Source: Taudactylus pleione (Eukaryota > Chordata > Amphibia > Anura > Myobatrachidae). Taken from it: 64,000 bases of DNA. A program made the position numbers and the translations under genes. Of this stretch, positions 1 through 11,026 are shown in pieces. Below the pieces are notes generated by a model. That model worked only from the letters and a program-made list of their open reading frames with translations, did no database searches and had not been told where the DNA came from. Each line of letters opens with the position of its first letter. Position 1 is the first letter of the stretch. The stretch lies in the NCBI GenBank assembly GCA_031769625.1, contig JAUIMM010000188.1, forward strand, positions 13,151,501 through 13,215,500, read 5' to 3'.

Positions 1-360
1 GTGCAGCTTGAGAGCTGATACCAAAGTTGGTGTACTAGCAATGCAGCTTTTAGAGTCGATGGTGTGGCTAGGGAGCCGGTACACAAGTTGGTGTACTTGA
101 GATGTGGCTTTGAGAGCCCATGGTGTGGCTTGAGAGCTGGTACACAAATTGGTTTACTTGCGATGCAGCTTTGAGAGCCTGTGGTGCGGCTTCAGAGCTG
201 GTGCACAAGTTGGTGTACTTGCAATGTGGCTTTGAGAGCCGGTGGTGCGGCTTGAGAGCTGGTACACAAGTTTGTGTATTTGAGATGTGGCTTTGTGAAC
301 CGATGGTGTGGCTTGAGAGCCAGTACACAAGTTGGCATACTTGAGATGCATCCCTGAGAG
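1..360. repeat. Minisatellite, about 60-bp unit
   Basis: About six diverged copies of a 60-61-bp unit run in from the window edge. Each contains a form of GTGTGGCTTGAGAGC, then GGTACACAAGTTGG, then TACTTGAGATGTGGC. Units begin near 60, 121, 182, 243 and 304. The open frames across it on both strands follow from a unit length close to a multiple of three and are not evidence of a gene. Confidence 0.85.
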
Positions 361-575
361 ACAATGGCAGCACGGATGCTGCTGGTGCGGCTGTGAAGCC
401 GATGAAGTGGGTTGGGAGATGGTGGCAGCACGGAAGCTGCTGGTGTGCCTGGAAAGCCCATGCAGTGGCTGGTGAGCCGGTGAAAGCACAGAAGCTACTG
501 GTGCAGCTGGAAAGCCGATGTAGTGGCTGGTGAGCCTGTGGCAGCACGGAAGCTGCTGGTGCAGCTGGGAAACTG
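361..575. repeat. Second minisatellite, about 58-60-bp unit
   Basis: Four copies of a unit containing GGCAGCACGGAAGCTGCTGG start near 365, 422, 483 and 540. It directly abuts the first array. The two units share short GC-rich pieces such as GGTGCAGCT, so this may be a diverged block of the same array. Confidence 0.75.
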
Positions 576-879
576 ATAACTGGTGGCTAGGCAATACCGC
601 TGGAGAACCAGGACACAACGTAGCAAGCAAGCATAGAATGCTGACCATGCATCAGAGTCGAGAGAACCAAAAGGAATGCTATAGTCAGTGAGGTGGCAAA
701 AGGACAGCGTGCACAAATAATAGGAGGAACCAATTACGCCGTGCTGTGGATAATACGTGACCTCCCATGGCATGCAGATCACCTAACAACTGAGGGAACT
801 GGAACAGCATCACGAGAAGGTAAACTGCTAGAGGGAGACAAGTCGTGACCGCGACTTGTACCACTGTTATGTTTGCAGG
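576..879. other. Unassigned spacer
   Basis: I see no convincing coding sequence or repeat structure here. It lies between the minisatellites and the Tc1 tail and may be an eroded upstream part of that transposon, but no transposase motif is readable in it. Confidence 0.4.
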
Positions 880-1108
880 GTGATGCTGGACTGGTATACA
901 GAAAATTCGGTAACCCGGATTAACTGGCCAGCTCAGAATCCAGATCTTAACCCCACTGAGAACCTCTGAGATGAATTGGAGTGACGGGTGTGTTTTTGAC
1001 CTTCAGTGTCACAGTTAGTCACTGTACTTAAGGCGGAATGGCAAAACACACCACCTGCTGTTGTCCAGGAACTTGTGGATAGTTTCAGAGAAGTGTGTCT
1101 GCAGTAAT
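880..1108 (+). pseudogene. Tc1/mariner-type transposase, C-terminal relic
   Basis: One frame reads NWPAQNPDLNPTENL followed at once by a stop (TGA where the family has Trp) and DEL. This is the C-terminal end of the Tc1-type DDE catalytic domain, which cuts and rejoins transposon ends. After a second stop the same frame gives VTVLKAEWQNTPPAVVQELV, the usual C-terminal helix. The N-terminal helix-turn-helix region and the first two catalytic Asp blocks are not recognisable upstream. This is a dead fragment and is unrelated in sequence detail to the Tc1 copy at 5.7-6.9 kb. Confidence 0.85.
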
Positions 1109-1110
1109 CG

Positions 1111-1337
1111 CAAATTCACATCTCAGCACTGATACTTATAGTGTCTGTCGACTTCGTTCCATATCAGGGCCGTTCCAGACTCACAGCAGCTGAATATAAC
1201 AACACCGCATAACAACAGCTACCTGTGAACCATGCTGTGAATGCGGTGTTGTTATGTTTGGCTGCTGTGAGTCTGGAACAGCCCTGATATGGACTGAAGT
1301 CAACAGACACTATAAATATCAGTGCATATGTGAATTG
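1111..1337. repeat. Long palindrome, arms about 100 bp
   Basis: The left arm (1111-1210) and right arm (1241-1337) are reverse complements with scattered mismatches, around a 30-bp loop. Paired landmarks are AACAACACCGCAT with ATGCGGTGTTGTT, and TCTGGAACAGCCCTGATATG on the right with its complement on the left. It sits just after the Tc1 tail, so it may be a terminal inverted repeat joined head to head, or a separate foldback MITE. Confidence 0.75.
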
Positions 1338-1559
1338 ATGGAACTTTCACTTGTCTTTTTTATACTGGGTGAAGTGATTAAAGTTACACTGCATTGTGAA
1401 AAGCTTGAAATTGGGAAAAGAGCCTTAATTTCTTTGGAAAATGTTTACGCTGTACTGAGAACTGGAACATCATCTGAGGAGCACCCCGGAGGTGATAAAA
1501 GTTCAGGAGTGTGCATTTGTTCTAAAGCTATTTTATATACAGTATATATAATCACTTAG

Positions 1560-2133
1560 CAGGGCCGCAACTAGGGGGGGGCTAGAGGTGCACGTGCACC
1601 GGGAGGGAATTGCAGGGGGGTGAAAATGCAGACTCTGCCATCTGAAAATGGCCGCCGCCGAAGAGGAGACTAATGCTAGAGGTCCTTATGTCTCTTCCTT
1701 GGTGGTGGCCATTTTTGGATGGCCGTTTTCAGCAGATTCCATGCGGACTAGCCGTCCGCATGGACTCTGCTGAAAACGGCCATCAAAAAATGGCCGCCGC
1801 CAAGGAAGAGACAGATGCTAGAGGTCCTACTGGACCTCTAGTGTCTGTTAGCAGAGCGCAATGCACACAGCATTCCCGTAAGTGCCGGGAACGCTGGCAC
1901 TGCAGGGAGAGGATGCCGAGAGCTGCATCTTCTCCCTTCAAACCCCTCTGGCAACGAGCATAAACCCCCCTGGAAATGAGCATGGAACCCCATGGCAACG
2001 AGCATGGAACCAGGGACGTCTGAGTAATGCACTACCTTATGGAGGAGCAAGGACAAAATCCAGGTACGGGAAGGGAGGGGGGCGCAAAATTGCTGCCTTG
2101 CACCGGGTGACAGATATCCTAGTTTCGGCCCTG
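1560..2133. mobile_element. CAGGG-ended MITE with inner palindrome
   Basis: The ends are CAGGGCCGCAACTAGG and CCTAGTTTCGGCCCTG, an imperfect terminal inverted repeat. Both sides are flanked by CACTTAG (1553-1559 and 2134-2140), a likely target duplication; hAT elements normally make 8 bp, so one base may have changed. Inside, about 1690-1749 and 1754-1812 form a near-perfect palindrome around GCGGACTAGCCGTCCGC. There is no transposase, so it is non-autonomous. The open frames over it are chance readings. Confidence 0.8.
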
Positions 2134-2682
2134 CACTTAGAGTTATAATATTGCTGGGGTGACTATCCAAATGAGTCTTAGGATCCCAAATGCGAATACT
2201 TGAATAAAGGGCTGCACTTACTAGACTTGAAAAAAAAAAACAATATATCCAAATCAAGGGTTAGACTCACCAGTCAAATGCAAATTACAGCTTTGACGTT
2301 TTGGTCCTGTGTATGGACCTTTATTAAGATACACAATGGTAATATATACTCTACATTTAACCATAAAACACACCCATTTACTTAGCACCAAGCAGAAAAT
2401 TATTTTAAAAAATAGCGCCAAAACAGAGCAAACAAAGCACATATAAAAAAGTATTTAAAGTAACATACAAAATACATTACAATAATAGCAGCATAAATTA
2501 CATCAGCACTGATAAATGTATTTGGTTTACCTTATATAGATATCCCCAATCAGTGACAAATACACGGCATAAGACCCGCTATAGAGCCCCTTCATACTTT
2601 AGCAGTGCACTCCCAGTGGAACGCAAACATCACCCACACTAAAAGTTTTCCTACAGAGCACTTCCTGCAAATGGAACACAAG

Positions 2683-2973
2683 CCCTGTGTCGGACTGAGC
2701 CATAAATGGTCCACTGGGGGAATGCAGTTATAGGGGGTGTGGCCAGTCACCACAGTAGCTTGGCTAATTAATAGGCAAATCTTGGTGTAGTTTCTATAGA
2801 AGCAAACCAAGAAATTATGTTGAACTGCTCCACAAGGTAACTCTCTAATACAGTAACAATGTACAATTCTGTGCACAGTCTGGAACATGACACCTAGAGG
2901 AGAGGGTGGGCCCCCAGAGAAGTGGGGCCCACCAGAGATTTCCCCTGTACCTCCGTGGGTGAGTCCAACCCTG
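2683..2973. mobile_element. hAT-like MITE nested in the Penelope element
   Basis: The right end read outward is CAGGGTTGGACTCACCC and the left end is CCCTGTGTCGGACTGAGCC, an imperfect inverted repeat of the type seen at 17.4/23.8 kb. CACAAG occurs immediately outside both ends (2677-2682 and 2974-2979), consistent with a partly eroded 8-bp duplication. It has no coding capacity. Confidence 0.65.
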
Positions 2974-3479
2974 CACAAGCCACTACATCAGCCAATCGGC
3001 TGAGGCATTTATTCCACCAAGCTGGCAACAGGAAGAGTCCTGTGTAATAGCAATATTAGTGCTACATTTATCAAGCACAATATAAAAATCACAAGTACAA
3101 GTTAGAGGCATATTATCAAAGCTAATTAGGATTACACATGTGTGTATAGGTAAAAATGTCATGAAGGTTGCATTAATGAAAAACAGTAAGTGGAGTCAAA
3201 AACCTTCATACTTCAGTTATCAAATTATCACATAGTGTGTTCAATATATTTCTGATATAGGGTCAAAGGTTATATGGACAATCTAGACAGCTGAAAAAAA
3301 ATTAATAAAAAATATATTAAAAAAAAGAAAAAAAAGAAAAAAGAACTCAAAATACAGTTGTAAATTCCAGAAATTGCTCCATGCTTTTAGTGGTACACCC
3401 CATGACGTCAAGAAATTAATCAATTAAGATAAACTCCATAATGTACTGAGTCATTAAGCCCCTATTGCCAATTAGAGTC

Positions 3480-3965
3480 CAACTTGTGATTCCACATGGC
3501 CTCCCTGCACAATAATAACTTTGCCCGGTCTTCACCATGCCTTAAAGGAGGTATCCAGTCCATAATCATACACTTTAAGGTTGTCAATGAATGGCGTGCT
3601 TCATAGAAATGTCGAGCAACTGATTTGCCAGAACTCCTGCTGTTAAGGGCTATCCAGATGGAGAGATGGATCTATGATTCGCCATCCTATAGCAAAAAGA
3701 TCGTATGGTTTTACCCACATAAGTCAAAAAACAAGGACATATAAGGATGTAAATGACGTGATCAGAAGTGCAAGTGACCCTATGTTGGATCCGGATAATT
3801 GTCCCACTGTCATGCTCCTACAGGTAGTTCACACAGCAAAAACAGCCTAGTTTCTGTAATTGGAGCAATGTCTGGGACCCCTGCGTCGGTTTTTGGTCAG
3901 GGCACATAAGAGTATCTTTAAGATTGCGACCACATTTGCCGCTCATCAAAGGTCTCTTCAGTAAA
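3480..3965 (-). pseudogene. Penelope-type GIY-YIG endonuclease domain relic
   Basis: On the minus strand the frame through 3800-3665 reads TSDHVIYILICPCFLTYVGK, then TIRSFCYRMANHRSI. This matches the GIY-YIG nuclease of Penelope-like retroelements: a CPC linker, a Y-V-G-K-T core and an R-x-x-x-H helix. The domain nicks target DNA to prime reverse transcription. Just upstream the same element gives PLMSGKCGRNLKDTLMCPDQ, the usual linker between RT and nuclease. Stops interrupt the frame, so it is non-functional. The RT fragment on the same strand supports the assignment. Confidence 0.85.
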
Positions 3966-4626
3966 CACTGTTTCGGAGTTGAATCAGTGCCTACCACATA
4001 TGCCAGTGCTTGTAAACTACATTGCAGACAATGGTGCCTGCTATATCACAAGTATTTGTGATGACAAATGGGTTATTAATTCCCTGCTTTTGTCTCTTAG
4101 TTTCACCGTGACAAAAAATGTCACGTGCCTTGAAGAGGCATCTAGTTACAACTTGATCACTACCCTCTGATGATAAATCTGTCCATCATTTCTGTGAGTT
4201 GTAGTACAGCAGTCATATTGTCCGAATTGTTGCGAAGGACCCTCAAATACTGGTAAGTTCTTTTTCATGGAATTTGGGTGGTAATAGATAACAGCATGTT
4301 GCGGTCTGCCTTTTTTCTGTATAACCGATAACTATACAATGAACCAGTGGTGTAGACTTTTACAACCAAAAGTTAATCTGAATATAATGAAATTGCATTG
4401 TCAGCTTGATTGGTAAATCCAATTCATTCAAATACGTGAACACCCCTAAGAGAGCCTCCTCTGTATCTTCCCAAATCAGAAAAATATCATCAATATAATG
4501 AGGATAATACTCAATAACTATCTCCAAACCGCTGGAATATGAAAGTGTTCTCAGTGGAATGCATGAAGGGGCTCTATAGCAGGTCTTATGCCATGTATTT
4601 GTCACTGATTGGGGGCATCTATACAT
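3966..4626 (-). pseudogene. Penelope-type reverse transcriptase relic
   Basis: The minus-strand frame from 4540 to 4370 contains YYPHYIDDIFLIWEDTEEAL and then ELDLPIKLTM. This is the RT catalytic block (Y-I-D-D-I-F) and the following palm strand typical of Penelope-like RTs. Further on, 4330-4200 gives RNMLLSITTQIP and YLRVLRNNSDN, matching the thumb/linker region (family pattern RNSLLHY...RL.RI). The fingers region is missing: the frame runs straight back into the terminal repeat at about 4540, which is a 5' truncation. Stops and frameshifts are present throughout. Confidence 0.85.
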
Positions 4627-4765
4627 ATACGTTTATCAGTGCTGATGTAATTTATGCTGCTTTTATTGTAATGTATTTTGTATGGTACTTTAAACACTTT
4701 TGTATATGTGCTTTGGTCTCCATTTATTTGCGCTAATTTTTAACAGGATTGGGATTGGTGCTAGT

Positions 4766-5712
4766 TTAGTGCGTGTGTTTTTATGGTTACACATAGGGTA
4801 TATAGGGTATATATTAGGAATAGCGCCATTGTTTTGTGTACAGATGTGTCTGCTTTGAAGGCAAACGTGCGCACGCATTGTGCCATGGACTTGCCGTGCA
4901 CATGTGCACCATGGTATGTCAGACAGCATCATTGTTCGCACCATGCAATCCTATGGACCATTGGTGTGAATGCTGCACATGTACCCATTCGTCGGAGTGC
5001 AAATTGTGCCATATGTGGCGCTATTTGCTGCTTCAGTGGCAAAGATACAAGAGGACACATTTGTATCTTGATAAAGGTTCATGCAAAGGACCGAAACTAC
5101 TGTTGACTGTTTAATGCATTTGTGCTGAAATTATTCCAGATGTCGTTAAAAGTATGGTAGAATCAAGATGGAGCATCAATGATTGTTGGCTAGTGAGTAG
5201 AAGACATATGGAAATATATAGTTATGGTATTATTAGATTTCATTAAATCTACCCAACATGACGTCCTCTCCCCTTGGTAAAAGCTGACATGTTTATTGCT
5301 GTGTTCTGGAGGAGGAGCTTATTTATGTTTCACCTCCATGGAATGAGGAAGTAGAAAGTTAACAGAAACCAAACACTCCACACATATAAGTGAATGATTT
5401 GCATTAACCTTACTATGGAACTGGAAAAACAGAAACAGATAATTTGACAGCAGATAAAAAGCATGTGGACCATTTAGTCTGCCAATTTTTTTCATGAAAA
5501 AACAAAAAACAACTCAAATAAACCTCAAATGGTTCTTAAGGTCTGTTAAAAGTAAAGGCAAGTAAAAATAATAACAAACATCCACTGGGAATAGTTCTTA
5601 AATATTTCCCACATAAGTGATATAATCCAATTCAAATTGTTTACTTTAAAATATGTATAGTACTGTATTGGTTTAAATAGATCACCATGTAGGCATGGCC
5701 ATCGGAAGGTTA
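4766..5712. other. No gene or clear repeat seen
   Basis: AT-rich sequence. The open frames at 4783-5114 are short, overlap one another and show no family resemblance I recognise. The left edge of the Tc1 copy at 5713 is an abrupt change in homology, so this DNA is older flank or an unrelated element. Confidence 0.4.
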
Positions 5713-6613
5713 ACCAAGAACACAGCTTCAACTCTGTGAAGTTGGTGGGTCTCCTCCCAAGAGCTGCTCGCTTCAGGTCATTCGATTGGATTAAGGTCAG
5801 GACTTTGACTTGGCCATCCCAAAACTTTAAATATATTCATTTTTAACCATTATTTGGTCAAATGACTTGTGCACTTTGGGTCGCTGTCTTGCTGCATGAC
5901 CCACAATCTCTTGAGATGCAGCTCATGAACAGATGTTCTGACATTTTCCTTTTGAGTATTCTGGTAAAATTCAGAATTCATTGTCCCATCAATGATGGCA
6001 AGTCCCTTGGGCCAGATGCAGCAAAACAGGCCCAAACCATGATACCAATACCACTGTGTTTAACAGCTGGTATGAGGTTTTTATGCTGGAATGCAGTGTT
6101 TTACTTTCTCCAAACATAACTCTTCTCATTTAAATTAAAAAGCTCTATTTTGGATTCATCTGTCCACAAAACATTGTTCCAATAGTCTTCTGGCTTGTCT
6201 AGGTGGTCTTTAACAAACTGCAGATGGGCAGCAATGTTCTTTTTGGAGAGCAGTGGCTTTCTCCTTGCAATCCTGCCATGCACACCATTGTTGTTCAGTG
6301 TCCTCCGGATGGTGGACTCATGAACATTAACATTAGCTACTGTGAGAAAGGACTTCAGTTGCTTAGAGGTTACATTGGGTTCCTTTTGTGACCTTTGCGA
6401 ACTATTAGATGCTCTGATCTTGGTGTGATGTTTGTTGGTTGACCACACCTGGGGAGAGTAATAATGGTCTGGAATTTCCTCCATTTGTACACAATCTGTC
6501 TGACTGTTGATTGGTGGAGTCCAAACTCTTTAGAGATGGTTTTGTAACATTATCTAGCCCGATGAACATCAAAAATTCTTCTTCTGAGGTCCTCAGAAAT
6601 CTCCTTTGTTCAT
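5713..6613 (-). pseudogene. Tc1-type transposase pseudogene
   Basis: The likely start is the ATG at 6613. The early frame gives EISEDLRRRIFDVH, the first helix of the paired-type DNA-binding region. The frame over 6484-6101 carries the second helix-turn-helix (VHESTIRRTLNNNGVHG) and the first catalytic Asp block (NNVLWTDESKIELF). About 6035-5850 carries the second Asp block (VMQQDSDPKCTSHLTK). About 5835-5715 carries GWPSQSPDLNPIE with the catalytic Glu, then LKRAALGRRPTNFTELK. The three DDE acids are visible, but at least two frameshifts and stops (after VWRK and after LTK) separate the blocks. Coverage is close to the family's usual 340 residues. Confidence 0.93.
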
Positions 6614-6955
6614 GGCATGATACACTTCCACAAACATATGTTGTGAACATCATCCTTTGATAGATCGCTGTTCTTTTAAAAATACAGGTTGTCCACTCAC
6701 ACCTGATTGTCATCCCATAGATTGAAAATACCTGACTCTAATTTCACCTTCAAAATATCTGTTAAGACTAAAGGTTCACATACTTTTGCCACTCACAGAT
6801 ATGTGATATTGGATCATTTTGATTGATTTGGTTCTCTTTATCTAGTTTTAGGACTTGTGTGAAAATTTGAGGTAGTTTTAGGCAAAATTTCTGCAGAAAT
6901 ATAGAAAATTCTGAAGGGATCACAAAATTTCAAGCAACACTGTATATGGCTGGAG
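5713..6955 (-). mobile_element. Tc1-like DNA transposon, truncated at its 3' end
   Basis: Transposase homology runs from about 6613 down to 5713 on the minus strand. The 5' untranslated region and terminal repeat zone extend to about 6950 (ACACTGTATA). The opposite terminal repeat is absent: homology stops in the last coding residues near 5713. One end has therefore been lost by deletion or by insertion of other DNA, and the copy cannot transpose. Confidence 0.8.
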
Positions 6956-7342
6956 TTCAATCTTGTTTTATGATAGTTGGAGAGTTACATGTTGCCAACT
7001 GGTGGGTACACAGACCAAGGGTACAACCAGTACCCCAATTTAATGAATCCACGCTTCTTCAGCAACTACAAATAGGGTCCATTATCTCATGACCGGAGCA
7101 GGAAGTGGACCTGGACTGGGTGCAGGGGCATCCTTGTGAGCAGTTTCTTGAAACTGGAATGAGGCTGGATGAAGGGGATATTTGTTCATGAATGTCTCTG
7201 ACTTGCCGGGTGATACAGAGACCCAGGAAAGTGAACAGAACTCACTGGGTTCACTGAGTGCAACTATTGGATATTGGAGATGCTGAGGTACAGAAATCTG
7301 CACCGGAACTGGCAGGGAACACTGACGAAGGACACTGTGTAT
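6956..7342. other. Flank of the hAT insertion, unassigned
   Basis: This segment and 11590-12110 were contiguous before the hAT element inserted. It is moderately GC-rich and contains repeated GGA/CTGG-rich words. It may be part of an LTR element or an old satellite, but I recognise no domain. Confidence 0.35.
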
Positions 7343-7599
7343 TAGGGATGAGCGGGTTCGGATTTCTGAAATCCGAACACCACCGAGCCCCCCCGATCCG
7401 AGTCGGGAACCGAGTCTGGCTCGGGTTTTCCCGCCTGACTCGGAACTGAAATCGAGGCAAAATGTCATCATCCCGCCTTCTGGATCTCGCAGGTTTTGGA
7501 TTCCATAAAAGGTCCCCGCGTTGGTGCCATTTCTCACTCTGGCTGTGGACAGTGAAGAGGGAGGGTGGAAGCTAGGGCTGACTGGGCTGTGTTGTGCTG

Positions 7600-7760
7600 C
7601 TGTTGTTCATAGGGGCTGGCTGGGCTGTGTTGTGCTGCTGTCATAGGAGCTGGCTGGGCTGTGTTGTGCAGTCAGTTGTCCATAGGGGCTGTGGCCACTC
7701 CAAAGTCTATAGGGGCTGGCTGGACTGTGTTGTGCAGTGTCCCATAAAGGCTGTAGTCCT
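7600..7760. repeat. Short minisatellite in the hAT 5' region
   Basis: Three to four diverged units of about 45-55 bp contain AGGGGCTGGCTGGGCTGTGT and TTGTGCTGCTGT. They lie in the transposon's untranslated leader. Confidence 0.7.
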
Positions 7761-7815
7761 AAAGTGGTGCTGTAGTGTTGTCCAGGGGTGATCTGTCCAT
7801 CAGGGGCGCTCCCCC

Positions 7816-8440
7816 AAAGTGCACTCCAAAAAAAATTTAAATATTTTTTTTTCTGTGTTTGTGAATTGTGTGCGCAGTAACCGCACATGCATCAACAAAG
7901 TAGTGCCAAGCGTGTGCCTGTATCATAGATCAAGGGCCAGCTGGCTTGTCCATTAAAGGGTGCTTTAACCCCCAAAGTGAACTCCAAAAAAAATAAAAAA
8001 TAATTTTCTGTGTTTGTGAATTGTGTGCACTGTGGCTGCACGTGCATCAACAAAGGAGCAGCGCCAAGCGTTTGCCTGTGTCATAAATCAAGGGCTGGCT
8101 GACTTGTCTGTTAAAGGGTGCTGTGACCCCCAAAGTGCACTCCAAAAAAAAAATGTTAATTTTTTTTTCTGTGTATGTGAATTGTATGTGCAGTAGTCGC
8201 ACGTGCATCAACAAAGTAGCGCCAAACATGTGCCTGTATCATAAATCAAGGGCTGGCTGACTTGTCCAATAAAGGGTGTTGTAACCCCCAAAGTGCACTC
8301 CAAACAAATAAAAAAATATTTTTTTCTGTGTTTGTGAATTGTGTGCGCGTAGCCGTACGTGCATCAACAAAGTAGTGTCAAGCATGCGCCTGTGTCATAA
8401 GTAAAGGGCCAGATGGCTTGACCGTTAAAGGGTGCTGTAA
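7816..8440. repeat. Four tandem copies of a 155-bp unit in the hAT leader
   Basis: Units begin near 7816, 7975, 8128 and 8290 with AAGTGCACTCCAAA and an A-rich/T-rich stretch. Each then has TGTGTTTGTGAATTGTGTG, GCATCAACAAAGTAG and AAGGGTGCTGTAACCCCC. Copies differ at many sites. The array precedes the first transposase frame and may affect promoter spacing; that role is inference. Confidence 0.85.
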
Positions 8441-8488
8441 CCTCCTAGTGCTGAAGCTGCTGCCACTAGTCATGACATAGATGATAAA

Positions 8489-10980
8489 ATGCCATCAACG
8501 TCGTCTGCCAAGGTCGATGCCCAAAGTCATTCTAGAGGGCATATAAAATTCCAAATGACAAAGTTCAGGAAAATGACCTTAAAAAAAACATTTAAATCAT
8601 CTGAGGAGAAATGTAAACTTGCCAATATGCCATTTACGACACGGAGTGGCAAGGAACGGCTAAAGTCTATCCCTATGTTCATGACTAGTGGTTCAGCTTC
8701 AGATGATGATGGAAGCCCTCCTCCCACTGCAAAAATCAAACGAGTTAAGCTGGCAAAAGCAGAAGATATCACAAATCCCCAAGGAGAGTCCAAGTGTGGT
8801 GGCGGTTGCGATGCCTGACCTTCCCAGCACTGGACGGGAAGAGGTGGCTCTATCCACCATTTGCACACCCTCTGCAAGTGCTGTAAGGAGCACCCATAGT
8901 CCACTTGCTGATATGCAAATTGAACATTTCACAACAGGATGAGGATACTGGTGTAGCTGGCGCTGAGGAGGAAGTTGGCAAGGAGGATTCTGATGGTGAT
9001 GTGGTTTGTTTAAATCAGGCTCCGGGGAGACAGTTGTTGTCCGTGGGATGAAAAAGCCCATCACGGTCATGCCTGGGCAGAAGACCAAACAGTCCACCTC
9101 TTTGGTCTGGCAATATATCTATCCAAATCCGGACAACAACTGTCTTGCTATATATGTACCATATGTAAAAGTGAAATAAGTAGGGGTAGGGACGTTAACC
9201 ACTGAGGAACATCCTCCCTTATATGTCACCTGCAGCGCATTCATAAAAAGTTACTGTCAAGTTCAGAAACATTGGCTAAGACCGTAAGCAGTCCAGGGAC
9301 ACCTAAATCCCTTTGTCCTGTTGTATCCAAGCGCCTGCAAACCACACCGTCAACTCCCTCCTTGTCAATTTCCTCCTTAGTCAGGATCGGAAGTAGTCCT
9401 GCAGGCCATGTCACTGGCATGACTGACTCTCCTATCCGGGATTCCTCAGGAGGATCCTGCATTGCTACGCCTACTGCTGCCGCTGCTGTTGTTGCTGCTG
9501 GGAGTCGTTCATCATCCCAGAGAGGAAGTAGGAACACCTCTACTTTTACTAAACAATTGACCCTCCAACAGTCCTTAGCAAGGGGGATGAAGTATGACAG
9601 CAGTCATCCTGAAGCAAAACGGATAACTGAGGCCTTGACTGCTATGTTGGTGTTAGACGTGCTTCCAGTATCCGCCATTAGTGCAGTGGGATTTATACAA
9701 TTGATGGAGGTAGTGTGTCCCTGGTTCCAAATCCCATCTAGATTCCACTTCACTAGGCAGGCAATACTGAGACTGTACAGAAACGTCAGAAAAAGTGTCC
9801 TCAGTGTCCTGAAAAATGCGGTTGTACCAAATGTCCACTTAACCACGGACATGTGGACAAGTGGAACAGGGCAGACTAAGGATTATATGACTGTGACAGA
9901 CCACTGGGTAGATGTATCACCTTACGCAGCAACAATAGCAGCATCACCAGTAGCAGCATCTCAGAAATGCCAGCTCCTTCCAAGGCAGGCTACGCTGTGT
10001 ATCACTGGTTTCAATAAGAGGCACACCACCGACAACCTCAGAGAAACTGAGGGAAATTATCGCCCAGTGGCTTACCCCACTTAGACTCTCCTGGGGATTT
10101 GTGATATCTGACAACGCCACCAATATTGTGCTGGCATTACATCTGGGCAAATTCCAGCACATCCCATGTTTTGCTCACACAATAAATTTGGTGTTGCAGA
10201 ATTTTCTGAAAAGCGACAGGGGCATGCAGGAGATGCTTTGGGTGGCCCGAAAAATTTCTGGACTCTTTTGCCATTCAGCAACTGTGTGCCGAAGACTGGA
10301 GCGCCAGCAAACACTCTTGAACCTGCCCCACCATCACCTGAAACAAGAGATTGTGCCGCGGTGGAACTCAACCATCTATATTCTTCAGAGGATGGAGGAG
10401 CAGCAAAAGGCCATTCAAGCCTATACATCCACCTATGACATAGGCAAAGGAGGGGGTATGCACCTGACTCAAGCGCAGTGGAGAATGATTTCCATGTTGT
10501 GCAAGATTCCCCAGCCCTTCAAACTTGCCACACGTGAAGTCAGTTCAGACACTGCCAGCTTGAGTCAGGTCATTCCCCTCATCTGGCTTTTGCAGAAGCA
10601 GCTGGAGAAAATGAAGGAGGAGCTAAGATGGAGCGATTCCGCTCGGCATGTGGGACTTGTGGATGAAGCCCTTCATTAGCTTTGCCAGGATTCCAGGGTG
10701 GTCAATCTGTTGAAATCAGACCACTACATTTTGGCCACCGTGCTCGATCCTAGGTATAAAGCCTATGTGGTGTCTCTCTTTCCAGCTGACACAAGGCTGC
10801 AGAGGTGCAAAGACCTGCTGGTGAAAACACTGTCAGCTGAAGTGGAACGTGACACGTCAACAGCTCCTTCTTCATTTTCTAATAATACTCTGTGAGGATG
10901 AGGATCTACACAACACTGAAGAGGGTGAGGAATCGGTGGATGAGGAGGATGAGGATGACATTTTGCCTCCGTAAAGTCAG
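8489..10980 (+). pseudogene. hAT transposase with BED zinc finger, broken
   Basis: The first open block (8489-8818) is a basic and serine-rich N-terminus. About 9140-9250 gives CTICKSEISRGRDVNH, a stop, then SSLICHLQRIHKK: a BED zinc finger (C-x2-C...H-x4-H) with one internal stop. About 9272-10084 carries the RNase-H-like start (LTTDMWTSGTGQTKDYMTVT). After a frameshift near 10040, 10101-10679 gives SDNATNIVLAL, FAHTINLVLQ and RWNSTIYILQRM, the second Asp block and insertion domain. 10698-10895 gives ATVLDPRYKAY. The hATC dimerisation domain expected next is absent; an acidic tail ends in DEEDEDDILPP. Transposition by this copy is not possible. Confidence 0.92.
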
Positions 10981-11026
10981 TTTGTGCAGGGACAGATTAA
11001 TTGCCAGCTTGTTTTGTGAGGGCCCA

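Larger units (their letters stand above)
2383..4765 (-). mobile_element. Penelope-like element flanked by inverted terminal repeats
   Basis: About 2383-2625 and 4535-4765 are inverted copies of each other. For example, CATCAGCACTGATAAA on the left matches TTTATCAGTGCTGATG on the right, and both carry the GCTATAGAGCCCCTTCAT block in opposite senses. Between them, on the minus strand, lie a reverse transcriptase piece (4626-4370) and a GIY-YIG endonuclease piece (about 3800-3665). Penelope-like elements characteristically combine these two domains and often have terminal repeats in inverted orientation. A separate CAGGG-type MITE (2683-2973) has inserted in the 3' half. The element is inactive. 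Confidence 0.85.

Noticed and set aside
68..648. Overlapping 90-160-codon frames on the minus strand
   Set aside because: They read through two minisatellites with unit length near 60 bp and have no domain.
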